Assembly: GCF_900115165.1 (NCBI RefSeq)
Contig: NZ_FOVP01000022.1
Coordinates: 1 to 55,549 of the forward strand
Direction of reading: 5' to 3'
Length of the DNA: 55,549 bases
From: Roseovarius lutimaris
GTDB taxonomy: Bacteria; Pseudomonadota; Alphaproteobacteria; Rhodobacterales; Rhodobacteraceae
Part shown: positions 16,268-23,531 of the stretch, in pieces
Layout: every line of letters starts with the position of its first letter
How positions within the stretch are numbered: position 1 is the first letter of the stretch
Translations under genes and position numbers: made by a program
Notes under the pieces: model-generated
Seen by the model: only the letters and a program-made list of their open reading frames with translations
Database searches by the model: none
What the model was told of the DNA's origin: nothing

Positions 16268-16666
16268 TTAACCGGCGGATTTTTGCGGCTTGTCGCCCAC
16301 CGGGCCACCGGCCTTTTTCCAGCCGGAAAACCCGTCTTCGACGTGGCTGACGTTTTCAAGCCCCATATCCTGAGCGGTGCGCGCCGACAGCGCCGAGCGC
16401 CAGCCAGAGGCGCAGTAGAACACAAACCGGTTGCCGGACTGGAACTGGGGCTTGGCATAGGGGCTTTCGGGGTCGATCCAGAATTCAAGCATGCCGCGCG
16501 GACAGTGAAAGGCGCCGGGGATCATGCCGTCGCGCTCCAACTCGCGCGGATCGCGCAGATCGACGAATGTGACGCCGCTTTGGCCATGCAAATCCAACAT
16601 CTCGGTTGCCGGGGCGTGATCCACCACTGTATTGGCCTCGGCTACCATATCCTTGATGTGTTTCAT
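16268..16666 (-). CDS. Rhodanese-like domain protein
   Basis: 132 residues, a single rhodanese fold. The active-site loop reads FYCASGWRSALSA, with the catalytic cysteine in C-x-x-G-x-R form as in sulfurtransferases. Upstream are the FVDLRDPRELERDGMIPGA and HCPRGMLEFW segments, typical of single-domain rhodaneses. It would move sulfane sulfur from a donor to thiol acceptors in the cytoplasm. It converges with the upstream gene, with 16 bases between stops. The physiological donor is not predictable. Confidence 0.9.
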   Translation of the reverse strand: MKHIKDMVAEANTVVDHAPATEMLDLHGQSGVTFVDLRDPRELERDGMIPGAFHCPRGMLEFWIDPESPYAKPQFQSGNRFVFYCASGWRSALSARTAQDMGLENVSHVEDGFSGWKKAGGPVGDKPQKSAG

Positions 16667-16833
16667 CGGGGTATTCCTTTGTGCGATCGGGGTCGGCGCA
16701 GCCTAGAAGCCAAAGCGCGAATTGAAAAGCCCGGACCGCGGGGGCCACGGGTTTGGCTATACACTGAACGATTTGGCGTACGGCCTGCCTGCTATGGCTT
16801 GTCAAAAGACGTGGGGCGGGGTACGGCGGGCGG

Positions 16834-17163
16834 ATGAGCAAAGAGCAAAAACCCTCGCGCCAGCAGGTCTATACCCTGCTTGTGGAAATCGGCCGCAAAG
16901 ACGGCGACGGCTTGCCCGAAAAGGCAACCGGCGCGGCGCTCATGATCTATGCCAGTGGCGTGGATGAGGCCGAGGCGGTGCGCGAAACCGTGGCGATCCT
17001 GAAGCAGGCCGATACCGCGCCGCTTGATGTGTCGGGCTATGGCACGCTCAGCGAACGCGAGGCCGAAGGCCATGACATCACCGACGAAGAGCGCCACCTG
17101 ATGCAGCGCGCCCGCGACGAGAATGCCGTGATCGTCGCACAGGTCACGCCGTTTTTCGACTAA
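16834..17163 (+). CDS. Conserved hypothetical protein
   Basis: 109 residues, acidic overall with a helical look (AVRETVAILKQAD, EREAEGHDITDEERHLM). No signal peptide or membrane segment. I do not recognise a named family, though the normal codon use suggests a resident gene. It is divergent from the rhodanese gene with 167 bases between starts, leaving room for promoters of both. It is followed by a non-coding gap and the acquired gene at 17464. Confidence 0.55.
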   Translation: MSKEQKPSRQQVYTLLVEIGRKDGDGLPEKATGAALMIYASGVDEAEAVRETVAILKQADTAPLDVSGYGTLSEREAEGHDITDEERHLMQRARDENAVIVAQVTPFFD

Positions 17164-17463
17164 GGCCCTGTTTGCAAGGTCTGCGCCGCCTTGACGCGCA
17201 CAAGGTTTGAGGTCAAAGCCCACGTCGATCCCAAACCCAGAATTTGGCCCTGAGGGCGGTGAGTGCTTGTTGGCTGCGATCTGGCCCTACGACAGCTATG
17301 CGGACAAAGCGGCCTTCTATTGCACGTTCGTCAATGTCCGGTTTGGCGGACCCTTCCAAAAACGGTGGTTTTTGGAAGGGTGTGCAAATGTGGCAAAATA
17401 CGGCTAGGCTCTCTTAAAGAGATGGTTCTATAAAATAAATTGAATTCGTATGAGGGTATTAGT
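17164..17463. other. Gene-free stretch upstream of the acquired gene
   Basis: No convincing gene in 300 bases. It holds the perfect inverted repeat at 17350-17381 and, near 17430, a TATAAAAT box that could serve as a -10 element for the following gene. Composition shifts from G+C-rich to A+T-rich across it. Confidence 0.5.
17350..17381. repeat. Perfect 14-bp inverted repeat
   Basis: ACCCTTCCAAAAAC (17350-17363) and its exact reverse complement (17368-17381) form a hairpin with a four-base loop. No T-run follows, so it is not a simple terminator. It sits 20 bases after a GTCCGG...GGCGGAC segment and 83 bases before the acquired gene. Confidence 0.75.
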
Positions 17464-18429
17464 ATGGGCGAAGCGAAGCGCCGTAAAAGATTAGATCCAT
17501 ATTTTGGAATGAGGCCAAAAAACGGGCGAGGAATATTGCTGAGTGCGCCCATTGTTTATGACGGCAAGGTAATATTGGCTAAGTCCAGTAGCGTTGACCC
17601 CGCGGAACTGAGACGTGCGACGCTTTTTTGGGACAGACTTGTTTGGCCGGACAGCAAAATAATAAGCCTTGGTTCCAATAGCGACGAAAAGCTCCTTGAG
17701 GCAGAAGGATTGCTTATCCGACCGCGACCAACTCGGCACAACGATGCTGCGGGCATAGGCAATATGAATTCGCTTATGAGGACCACTGAATCATACGATA
17801 TAACTCTTGGGATTGAACAAGCTAAACACTTCATTCAACAGCATGTTGATGAATTCATTGATCTAGAACGCGATGAACCTGGACAATGGACAATGTCTCA
17901 AGGCGATGATTCATTTGTAATGAAGAACGACAATTTTGTTGCAGGGCGAGGGCAACTGATGACCCTTGTTAGGTCGATCCCATTACCCGCGCCTGACTAT
18001 CCGCTGCACGATCTCCTTGAGTTCAAGCAAAAACGTAGTGATGAGATTGTTGCGCTGACGCAGGAGTTAGACAAGTTTTTCTCTCAGATCGCCAATGCAA
18101 AGGACGCCGACTTCGAGATGTCCAGATTGCTGCGTGTTGTGGATAAGCAGTGTAGTGACATGATTAAGGTGGCAAAGGAAAGCAAACGCAAATTCTACGT
18201 GGGCGATTTAAGCTTCTCACTATCGCTCGATAGTATTGAGAGCGCCGCAAACAGAATTGTCGCTTGGGAGGCTGCTGGTACGGTCGCAACAGGGTTACCA
18301 TTGGTAGGCGGCCTTCTGGGTGGAGCTACGTCGCTTGTTTCTTTTTCGCGCGGTATCGGCGCAAAAAACCTTATTACCCGTAACAGCCCTTTCAAGGTGG
18401 TCAGTTCTCTACACAAAGAGTTGGTGTAA
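17464..18429 (+). CDS. Accessory protein of unknown function with N-terminal MGEAKRRK
   Basis: About 321 residues. The ATG at 17464 is chosen for the GAGGGTATT ribosome-binding site just upstream; an in-frame TTG at 17440 is possible. The protein begins MGEAKRRKRLDPYFG, a basic start seen in several unrelated accessory proteins. It continues with a mixed domain (FWDRLVWPDS, EKLLEAEGLLIRP), long charged helices (about 195-265), and a glycine-rich hydrophobic segment near 285-305 (TVATGLPLVGGLLGG). It weakly recalls uncharacterised DUF6236-type proteins, but I am not sure. Codon use is visibly richer in A+T than all nearby genes, and the flanks are non-coding, so recent acquisition is likely. 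The 249 bases downstream (18430-18678) hold no gene. Confidence 0.6.
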   Translation: MGEAKRRKRLDPYFGMRPKNGRGILLSAPIVYDGKVILAKSSSVDPAELRRATLFWDRLVWPDSKIISLGSNSDEKLLEAEGLLIRPRPTRHNDAAGIGNMNSLMRTTESYDITLGIEQAKHFIQQHVDEFIDLERDEPGQWTMSQGDDSFVMKNDNFVAGRGQLMTLVRSIPLPAPDYPLHDLLEFKQKRSDEIVALTQELDKFFSQIANAKDADFEMSRLLRVVDKQCSDMIKVAKESKRKFYVGDLSFSLSLDSIESAANRIVAWEAAGTVATGLPLVGGLLGGATSLVSFSRGIGAKNLITRNSPFKVVSSLHKELV

Positions 18430-18678
18430 TCAAGTATCAGATTGATGTAACTGAACCTCTGATTTGCTTACACGAGTAGACATTAAGATTACTCCCAAAA
18501 CGCCCTGATTGGCGCTGCCAAAAAACCAGTTCAAAACCTAAGTGGTTGTTGAAGGTTTTTGGTCGCTCGCATGATACTGGACATTCGTCCAACGCGCAGC
18601 ATTGGTCAGTCTGGGCTCGAAGCGGGCCTTTGCCGCGTCAATCGCCATGGTCGGCAGGACCGACACTGCGTAAAAGCC

Positions 18679-19776
18679 CTATGCGGCGCGGTTGAGTGCT
18701 AGGGTGATCGCCTCAAAGGGTTTGAGAACCGGCCAGACCGGCTTGGGGTGTTCGGGCAGCCGGGCGCGATCACATCCCGACAGGATGCCCGCGTCAAAAA
18801 GATCAGGATTGCGCCGCAACCGGCCGATATAAAGGCTCTCGGTCGCGGTGCCGGCGGCGATGATCGCCTCATGTCCCGGCAGCAACAGATGATGATAGGT
18901 CACCACATCCGGGGCCTCTGCGTAAAGCGCCGAGAACCCGTTCACAAGGTGGCGCGCCGGGACAAGGACCGCCTCTGAGCCAAACAGATATTCCACCTCG
19001 GAGCCCCGGATCACCAACCGCTGTTGCGGGGCGACGGTGATATCACGGCGCAGGCCGAAATAGGGCGCCCGAAGGCGCACCGGGCGAAAGCTGCCGAATG
19101 CGGGCACGCTGCGGCTTACGGTTTGCAGGACCGGCACGATCTGCCCATCATCGGTATCCACGCAATCGCCGCGCCGAAGCGCGCCTGCGGGCACAAAGCC
19201 GGTCGGCGTGCAAACCGGCACATTGGCGCTTAGCCCTGCCATCGGGCCGATTGGCTCGATCTGAGTCGAGAGGGCAATAAAGATGACGTCTGGGTCAAGC
19301 TGTCGCTGGCGCGGATCGGTGATGATGGTGCGCATATCCGCAAGCGGCATCGGGTGCGGCGGCGGCAGGGAAATCGCATGCACGCGGTCGCTTTCGGGCC
19401 GTTCCAGCGACAGCCGCCCCCATTTGGCAGGCGCATCCCAGCTATAGGTCAAACGCAGCGTATCGGTGCGATCATTGGGGCGATATGGCAGGGTGGCGTG
19501 ACGCACATCCCCGGCTTGTGTCTCGACAAGAACGATGCCGCCACCCGGCAGCGCCTGAAGCGAAAAGCCACCGCTCCAGGGGTGGCTGCGGCTAAAGGCC
19601 AACAGGGTTTGCGGGCGCCCCTCGGACGACAGGCGCGTTTCGATCATCAAGGTGCCACGTGGCATCAGCGCGCAATCATCCGGCATCGCGGCGTCAGCGG
19701 CGCAGGGATCACCCGGACGAAGACCGCCAAGGGCAAAGCGCCCTTCGCTCTGATCAGAGATGCCGATCCATCCCAT
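18679..19776 (-). CDS. Hint-domain (hedgehog/intein-type) protein
   Basis: 365 residues. The N-terminal 170 residues form a beta-rich domain that I do not recognise by name. From NVPVCTPTGFVPAGAL onwards there is a Hint_2 module: the cysteine in VCTPTG stands at the autocatalytic N-terminal position, followed by LRRGDCVDTDDG, IVPVLQTV, APQQRLVIRG, EVLVPARHLVNG-like and YHHLLLPGHEAI segments. Hint modules carry out self-cleavage or splicing-type chemistry in inteins and hedgehog proteins; in Rhodobacterales they occur in many probably secreted proteins of unknown role. The ATG at 19776 lies one base after the stop of the upstream Hint gene; a longer start at 19818 would overlap it. Confidence 0.8.
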   Translation of the reverse strand: MGWIGISDQSEGRFALGGLRPGDPCAADAAMPDDCALMPRGTLMIETRLSSEGRPQTLLAFSRSHPWSGGFSLQALPGGGIVLVETQAGDVRHATLPYRPNDRTDTLRLTYSWDAPAKWGRLSLERPESDRVHAISLPPPHPMPLADMRTIITDPRQRQLDPDVIFIALSTQIEPIGPMAGLSANVPVCTPTGFVPAGALRRGDCVDTDDGQIVPVLQTVSRSVPAFGSFRPVRLRAPYFGLRRDITVAPQQRLVIRGSEVEYLFGSEAVLVPARHLVNGFSALYAEAPDVVTYHHLLLPGHEAIIAAGTATESLYIGRLRRNPDLFDAGILSGCDRARLPEHPKPVWPVLKPFEAITLALNRAA

Positions 19777-19777
19777 C

Positions 19778-21358
19778 CTAGGCGGCGCGCCCCTGTGCCA
19801 GCAAAAGGCGCGCTTCATAGCGTTTCAGGGTCCGCCGTGCCGCCGGGCTATAGCCCGCGCCGGTTTCCGGGTCGATTTCGGGGAAGAGAGTACAGATTTC
19901 CTGAACGATATCGGCCTCAAAGCTGTTGCTGATCTGCGGCCCCGGCAAAAAGCTTTCGGTCGCGAGGCCCTCTGAGAAGACCACCTGATGGCGATCAAAC
20001 AGGATATGGACATAGTTGACCGTGCCGCCCTCGATCCGGCGTACCGAGAGGTCATTGACCAGATCGCGTGCCGCCACCAGAACCTCGCCCTCGCCAAACA
20101 AAAGCTCTGCAAGGCTGTCGCGGATCAAAACCCGATGCAGCGGCGACAACAGCAATTCGCGATGGCTGCCAAAGGTGTCGGGCGCAATGCGGATCGGGGC
20201 AAAATTACCCTGCGCCGCGACCCGGCGCTGACCGATCCAGCGCAGGGGCTGGGCCCCGTCATCCTGGGTCATGACCAGATCACCGGGGGCAAGCGTCTCG
20301 ACCGCGACTTCGCCGGTCGGCGTTCGAATAAGGGTGCCTGCCACGAAACAGGGCACGGAATCGACGGTGACAATGCCGACGTCGGTCTCGCCGGTGCTGC
20401 TTTGCACGTCATAGGTAAAGTTGAATACCTCGGTGTCGCCATCGCCGACGACCTCGATTGTGCCATCGGCGTTCAACTGAAGCTGCTGGCCCGAATTGAG
20501 CGTCACGATATCACCCGCCACCACCGCCTGTCCGTTGAGGTGGGTGATCGTCAGCGTGCCCGCAGTGCCGTTCAGGTCGTTGCCCAGCACATCAAGCGTG
20601 CGGGTGCCATCGGGGAACAGCGTGGTGCTGTCATCCATCGCCACCAGCGTGGTCTGCACGCTGTTGCCGGCAATCAGAACGGTTGAATCGTAATTGCTGT
20701 CAGTGACATCCGCGATGCCGATGCGGATCGAGTTCAACTCACCCGCATTCACCGGAATGGTAAGGGTCAGGGTGGCGGTAAAGCCGTCCATTTCTGTGTT
20801 GAACTGATCCTGGGTGTTGTCGATGAACAGGTTGCTGGCCGAGCCGGCGTTGAGGTTGTTGGGGTCGATGTCGCCATCGCCCACGCCAAGCGGCACAAGG
20901 TTGCCGTTGATCCAGACGCCGACGAAATCCTGAAACGAGCCGACGGCGTATTCCGGGTATTCCTCTGACGCAAAGACAAATTGCATCGTCATCACATCGC
21001 CCGTCGGGATGAAGTCAACATCCATATAAGACGCATCATAGGTTTGCGCCCCGGCGGCGGCGTTAAAGGTCGGGTCGCCGTTTGGCCCGCTTGAGTTTGT
21101 CGTGGTTGACGAGCTCTGGTTGGATTGAAAAAAGTTGTTGTTGGTAAAGCCGCGCAAATCCCCGGTCGAGAACATCACCCCGGTGTCGGAGGGCGTGACG
21201 CCGGGCGAGATCGTATCGCCGTTGGTATAGATGCCGGATGAATCCCGATCACCGGTATAGGATGCGCTGATGATCTGCACGCCATCGCCAAAGATGGTCT
21301 GGGCCATCTCGGTCGCGGATGCGAAGCGATCAATCGGAATTTCTACGCCTGAAACCAT
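19778..21358 (-). CDS. Choice-of-anchor L / Hint-domain protein
   Basis: 526 residues. Residues about 5-230 match the choice-of-anchor L region (FGDGVQIISASYTGD, GVMFSTGDLRGF, MQFVFASEEYPEYA, FQDFVGVWING, IRIGIADV). About 235-335 is a cadherin-like beta segment (LDVLGNDLNG). The final 190 residues form a Hint_2 module starting at CFVAGTLIRTPTGEVAVETL with LAPGDLVMTQDDG and LSPLHRVLIRD. No classical N-terminal signal peptide is seen; such proteins are often exported by type I systems, which is inference here. It forms a two-gene unit with the smaller Hint protein downstream. An unusual 16-bp palindrome lies upstream (21564-21579). Confidence 0.85.
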   Translation of the reverse strand: MVSGVEIPIDRFASATEMAQTIFGDGVQIISASYTGDRDSSGIYTNGDTISPGVTPSDTGVMFSTGDLRGFTNNNFFQSNQSSSTTTNSSGPNGDPTFNAAAGAQTYDASYMDVDFIPTGDVMTMQFVFASEEYPEYAVGSFQDFVGVWINGNLVPLGVGDGDIDPNNLNAGSASNLFIDNTQDQFNTEMDGFTATLTLTIPVNAGELNSIRIGIADVTDSNYDSTVLIAGNSVQTTLVAMDDSTTLFPDGTRTLDVLGNDLNGTAGTLTITHLNGQAVVAGDIVTLNSGQQLQLNADGTIEVVGDGDTEVFNFTYDVQSSTGETDVGIVTVDSVPCFVAGTLIRTPTGEVAVETLAPGDLVMTQDDGAQPLRWIGQRRVAAQGNFAPIRIAPDTFGSHRELLLSPLHRVLIRDSLAELLFGEGEVLVAARDLVNDLSVRRIEGGTVNYVHILFDRHQVVFSEGLATESFLPGPQISNSFEADIVQEICTLFPEIDPETGAGYSPAARRTLKRYEARLLLAQGRAA

Positions 21359-21704
21359 CTTTGCCTCGACCTTGGGTCAGAGGCAGCGCAACGTATAAAC
21401 CAACCACGGGGTTTCCCCACGTTGGTCGTGACCTGCAAAGGCGCTTTATGATGTGCCTGATGGCGCCTTGCTGCTCGTGTCGGGGCCGGTGTTGTCCTTT
21501 GCGGATCTGCTGGCCCTGGTTCGTTTTGCCCTGCCTCGGGTGTCTTTTTATTACACATTCGATAGCAAAATATTTTGCTCTTGTTAAGGTTTAATATGCT
21601 TTGCCCCAGGGTATCTTGGGGTGTGTGGCTTTGTGCGATGTTTGCGCTTGGGCGCGATCCGCGCTAGGGCGCTTGAAAACGCGCTGAAACCAAGTGAGAA
21701 ACCG
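21359..21704. other. Divergent intergenic region between the Hint pair and dapE
   Basis: 346 bases without a convincing gene. It must hold the promoters of both directions. Notable points are an imperfect hairpin around 21400-21427 (CCAAC...CGGGG / CCCC...GTTGG), the 16-bp palindrome at 21564-21579 and an A+T-rich run to about 21600. Confidence 0.6.
21564..21579. promoter_or_regulatory. Perfect 16-bp palindrome, candidate operator
   Basis: AGCAAAATATTTTGCT is fully self-complementary with no spacer. It lies 206 bases before the choice-of-anchor/Hint gene and 126 bases before the dapE start, in the A+T-rich part of the divergent region. No T-run follows, so regulation is more likely than termination. 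Confidence 0.45.
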
Positions 21705-22856
21705 ATGCCCCATAGCCCTGTTGACCCCGTAGACCTGACCGCAAAACTGGTGCGCTGTGCCTCTGTGACGCCCGAGGAGGGCGGCGCTCTGAGCCTGTTG
21801 GAGGGGGTGCTGAGCGCGGCGGGCTTTGCCACAACCCGAACTGATCGTGGCGGTGTCTGCAATCTCTTTGCCCGCTGGGGCGACAAGGGGGCCGACCGCG
21901 CCTTTGGCTTTAACGGGCATACTGATGTGGTGCCCGTGGGCGATGCCGAGGCCTGGAGCGTGCCGCCCTTTGGCGCGGTGCAAAAGGACGGCTGGCTTTG
22001 GGGGCGGGGCGCCACCGATATGAAATCGGGGGTTGCGGCCTTTGTCGCGGCGGCGGTGGATTTCGTGCGCACGACCCCGCCCGAAGGCGCCGTCATCGTC
22101 ACAATCACCGGCGACGAAGAAGGCGACGCGGTTGATGGCACGGTGGCGATCCTTGACTGGATGGAGGCAGAGGGCGAGGCGATGCGCGTCTGCCTTGTCG
22201 GCGAGCCGACCTGCCCCGAAGCCCTTGGCGACATGATCAAGATCGGGCGGCGTGGATCGCTTTCGGCGTGGTTCACCATCACCGGCGTGCAGGGCCACGC
22301 GGCCTATCCGCACCGCGCGAAAAATCCCTTGCCTGCGATGGCGCGGCTGATGGATCGGCTGGCCAGTCACGAGCTTGACCAGGGCACCGAGCATTTTGAT
22401 GCCTCGACCCTTGCGGTGGTGACCATCGACACCGGCAATCCGGCAACGAATGTGATCCCGGCCAACTGTCGCGCCACCGTGAACATCCGCTTTAACGATG
22501 CCCATGACAGCACCTCCCTGATCGCCTGGTTGCAAGGCGAGCTTGACCGCGTTGCCGGTGAATTCGGCGTGACCGGAGAGATGACGGTCAAGGTGTCGGG
22601 CGAAAGCTTTATTACCCCGCCGGGCGCGCTCTCCGATCTTGTGGCCGCCGCGGTCGAGGCCGAAACTGGCCGTGTGCCAGAGCTTTCAACGACCGGCGGC
22701 ACATCGGATGCGCGGTTTGTCAAAAGCCATTGCCCAGTCGTGGAATTCGGCCTTGTCGGGCAGACCATGCACCAGGTCGATGAACGCGCCGAGGTGGCTC
22801 AGATTCATGCGCTCAAGGCGATTTATGGCCGTATCCTGCGCGACTATTTCGTCTAG
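21705..22856 (+). CDS. dapE: Succinyl-diaminopimelate desuccinylase
   Basis: 383 residues of the M20 metallohydrolase family, close to the 375 of E. coli DapE. It removes succinate from N-succinyl-LL-diaminopimelate to give LL-diaminopimelate. Metal-site motifs are present: [35 protein letters not shown] with the catalytic glutamate, and the distal GTSDARF. The dimerisation insert lies about 175-290. The start at 21705 is chosen because it matches the usual N-terminus ([16 protein letters not shown]); longer in-frame extensions do not look coding. Three bases separate it from the next gene. Confidence 0.95.
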   Translation: MPHSPVDPVDLTAKLVRCASVTPEEGGALSLLEGVLSAAGFATTRTDRGGVCNLFARWGDKGADRAFGFNGHTDVVPVGDAEAWSVPPFGAVQKDGWLWGRGATDMKSGVAAFVAAAVDFVRTTPPEGAVIVTITGDEEGDAVDGTVAILDWMEAEGEAMRVCLVGEPTCPEALGDMIKIGRRGSLSAWFTITGVQGHAAYPHRAKNPLPAMARLMDRLASHELDQGTEHFDASTLAVVTIDTGNPATNVIPANCRATVNIRFNDAHDSTSLIAWLQGELDRVAGEFGVTGEMTVKVSGESFITPPGALSDLVAAAVEAETGRVPELSTTGGTSDARFVKSHCPVVEFGLVGQTMHQVDERAEVAQIHALKAIYGRILRDYFV

Positions 22857-22859
22857 ATC

Positions 22860-23483
22860 ATGCAACGTCAGCTTATCGTCATGCTCAAAGAGCCACGTCC
22901 CGGTCGGGTGAAAACCCGGCTTGGGCGCGATATCGGCATGACCAGCGCGGCCTGGTGGTTTCGCCATCAGGTGACGCGGCTTTTGCGCCAGATCGACGAT
23001 CCCCGCTGGCAGGTGACACTGGCCGTCAGCCCCGATGCCGAAGGGCTGCAAAGCCGAGTCTGGCCCGCGCGCTTTGCCCGTATGGCGCAGGGGCAGGGCG
23101 ATCTCGGCGACCGTATGGGGCGGATCATGCGATCGCGCCCGCCGGGGCCGGTCTGTATCATCGGGGCCGATATTCCAGAGGTCAGGGCGGCGCATATCGC
23201 GCGCGCCTTCAGTGCGCTTGGGCGCAATGACGCGGTCTTTGGCCCGGCGCCCGATGGCGGGTTCTGGCTTGTGGGAATGACGCGCATGAACGTGCCCGCA
23301 ACGCTGTTTCAGGGCGTGCGCTGGTCAAGCGAGCATGCCCTGGCCGACACGATCCAGAGCCTTGGCGGCGCAAGGGTGGCGCTTGTGGACCAACTTCGCG
23401 ATGTCGATACCATCGCGGATCTGGGGGCGGCTCGTCGCGCCCTTGCGTGCGCACCTCGCGAGGTCGGCCGAGAGGCCGGATGA
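22860..23483 (+). CDS. TIGR04282 / DUF2064-family glycosyltransferase-like protein
   Basis: 207 residues. The start LIVMLKEPRPGRVKTRLGRDIG and the central IGADIPEVRAAHI and GPAPDGGFWLVGM segments match the TIGR04282 family (DUF2064), a nucleotidyl/glycosyltransferase A-type fold often annotated as rSAM/selenodomain-associated transferase 1; an arsenosugar-synthesis member is known. Neither a selenodomain nor a radical-SAM partner is in the window. It follows dapE by three bases, so it is probably cotranscribed without sharing the pathway. Confidence 0.85.
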   Translation: MQRQLIVMLKEPRPGRVKTRLGRDIGMTSAAWWFRHQVTRLLRQIDDPRWQVTLAVSPDAEGLQSRVWPARFARMAQGQGDLGDRMGRIMRSRPPGPVCIIGADIPEVRAAHIARAFSALGRNDAVFGPAPDGGFWLVGMTRMNVPATLFQGVRWSSEHALADTIQSLGGARVALVDQLRDVDTIADLGAARRALACAPREVGREAG

Positions 23484-23531
23484 GCGGTTTTCCCGGATGA
23501 CGGCGGGTTTGCTTCGTGATAGGGCAAACCC

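Noticed and set aside
16792..17223. Minus-strand open frame of 143 codons between rhodanese and the acquired gene
   Set aside because: It mirrors the 109-residue plus-strand gene and has shadow-type composition.
17164..18678. Possible direct or inverted flanking repeats around the acquired gene (TTCGTC...TGTCC-like segments on both sides)
   Set aside because: The similarity is short and imperfect, and no target duplication could be aligned by eye.
21584..21594. Possible CtrA box (TTAA pair) upstream of dapE
   Set aside because: The two TTAA elements are only three bases apart, not the seven of the CtrA consensus.
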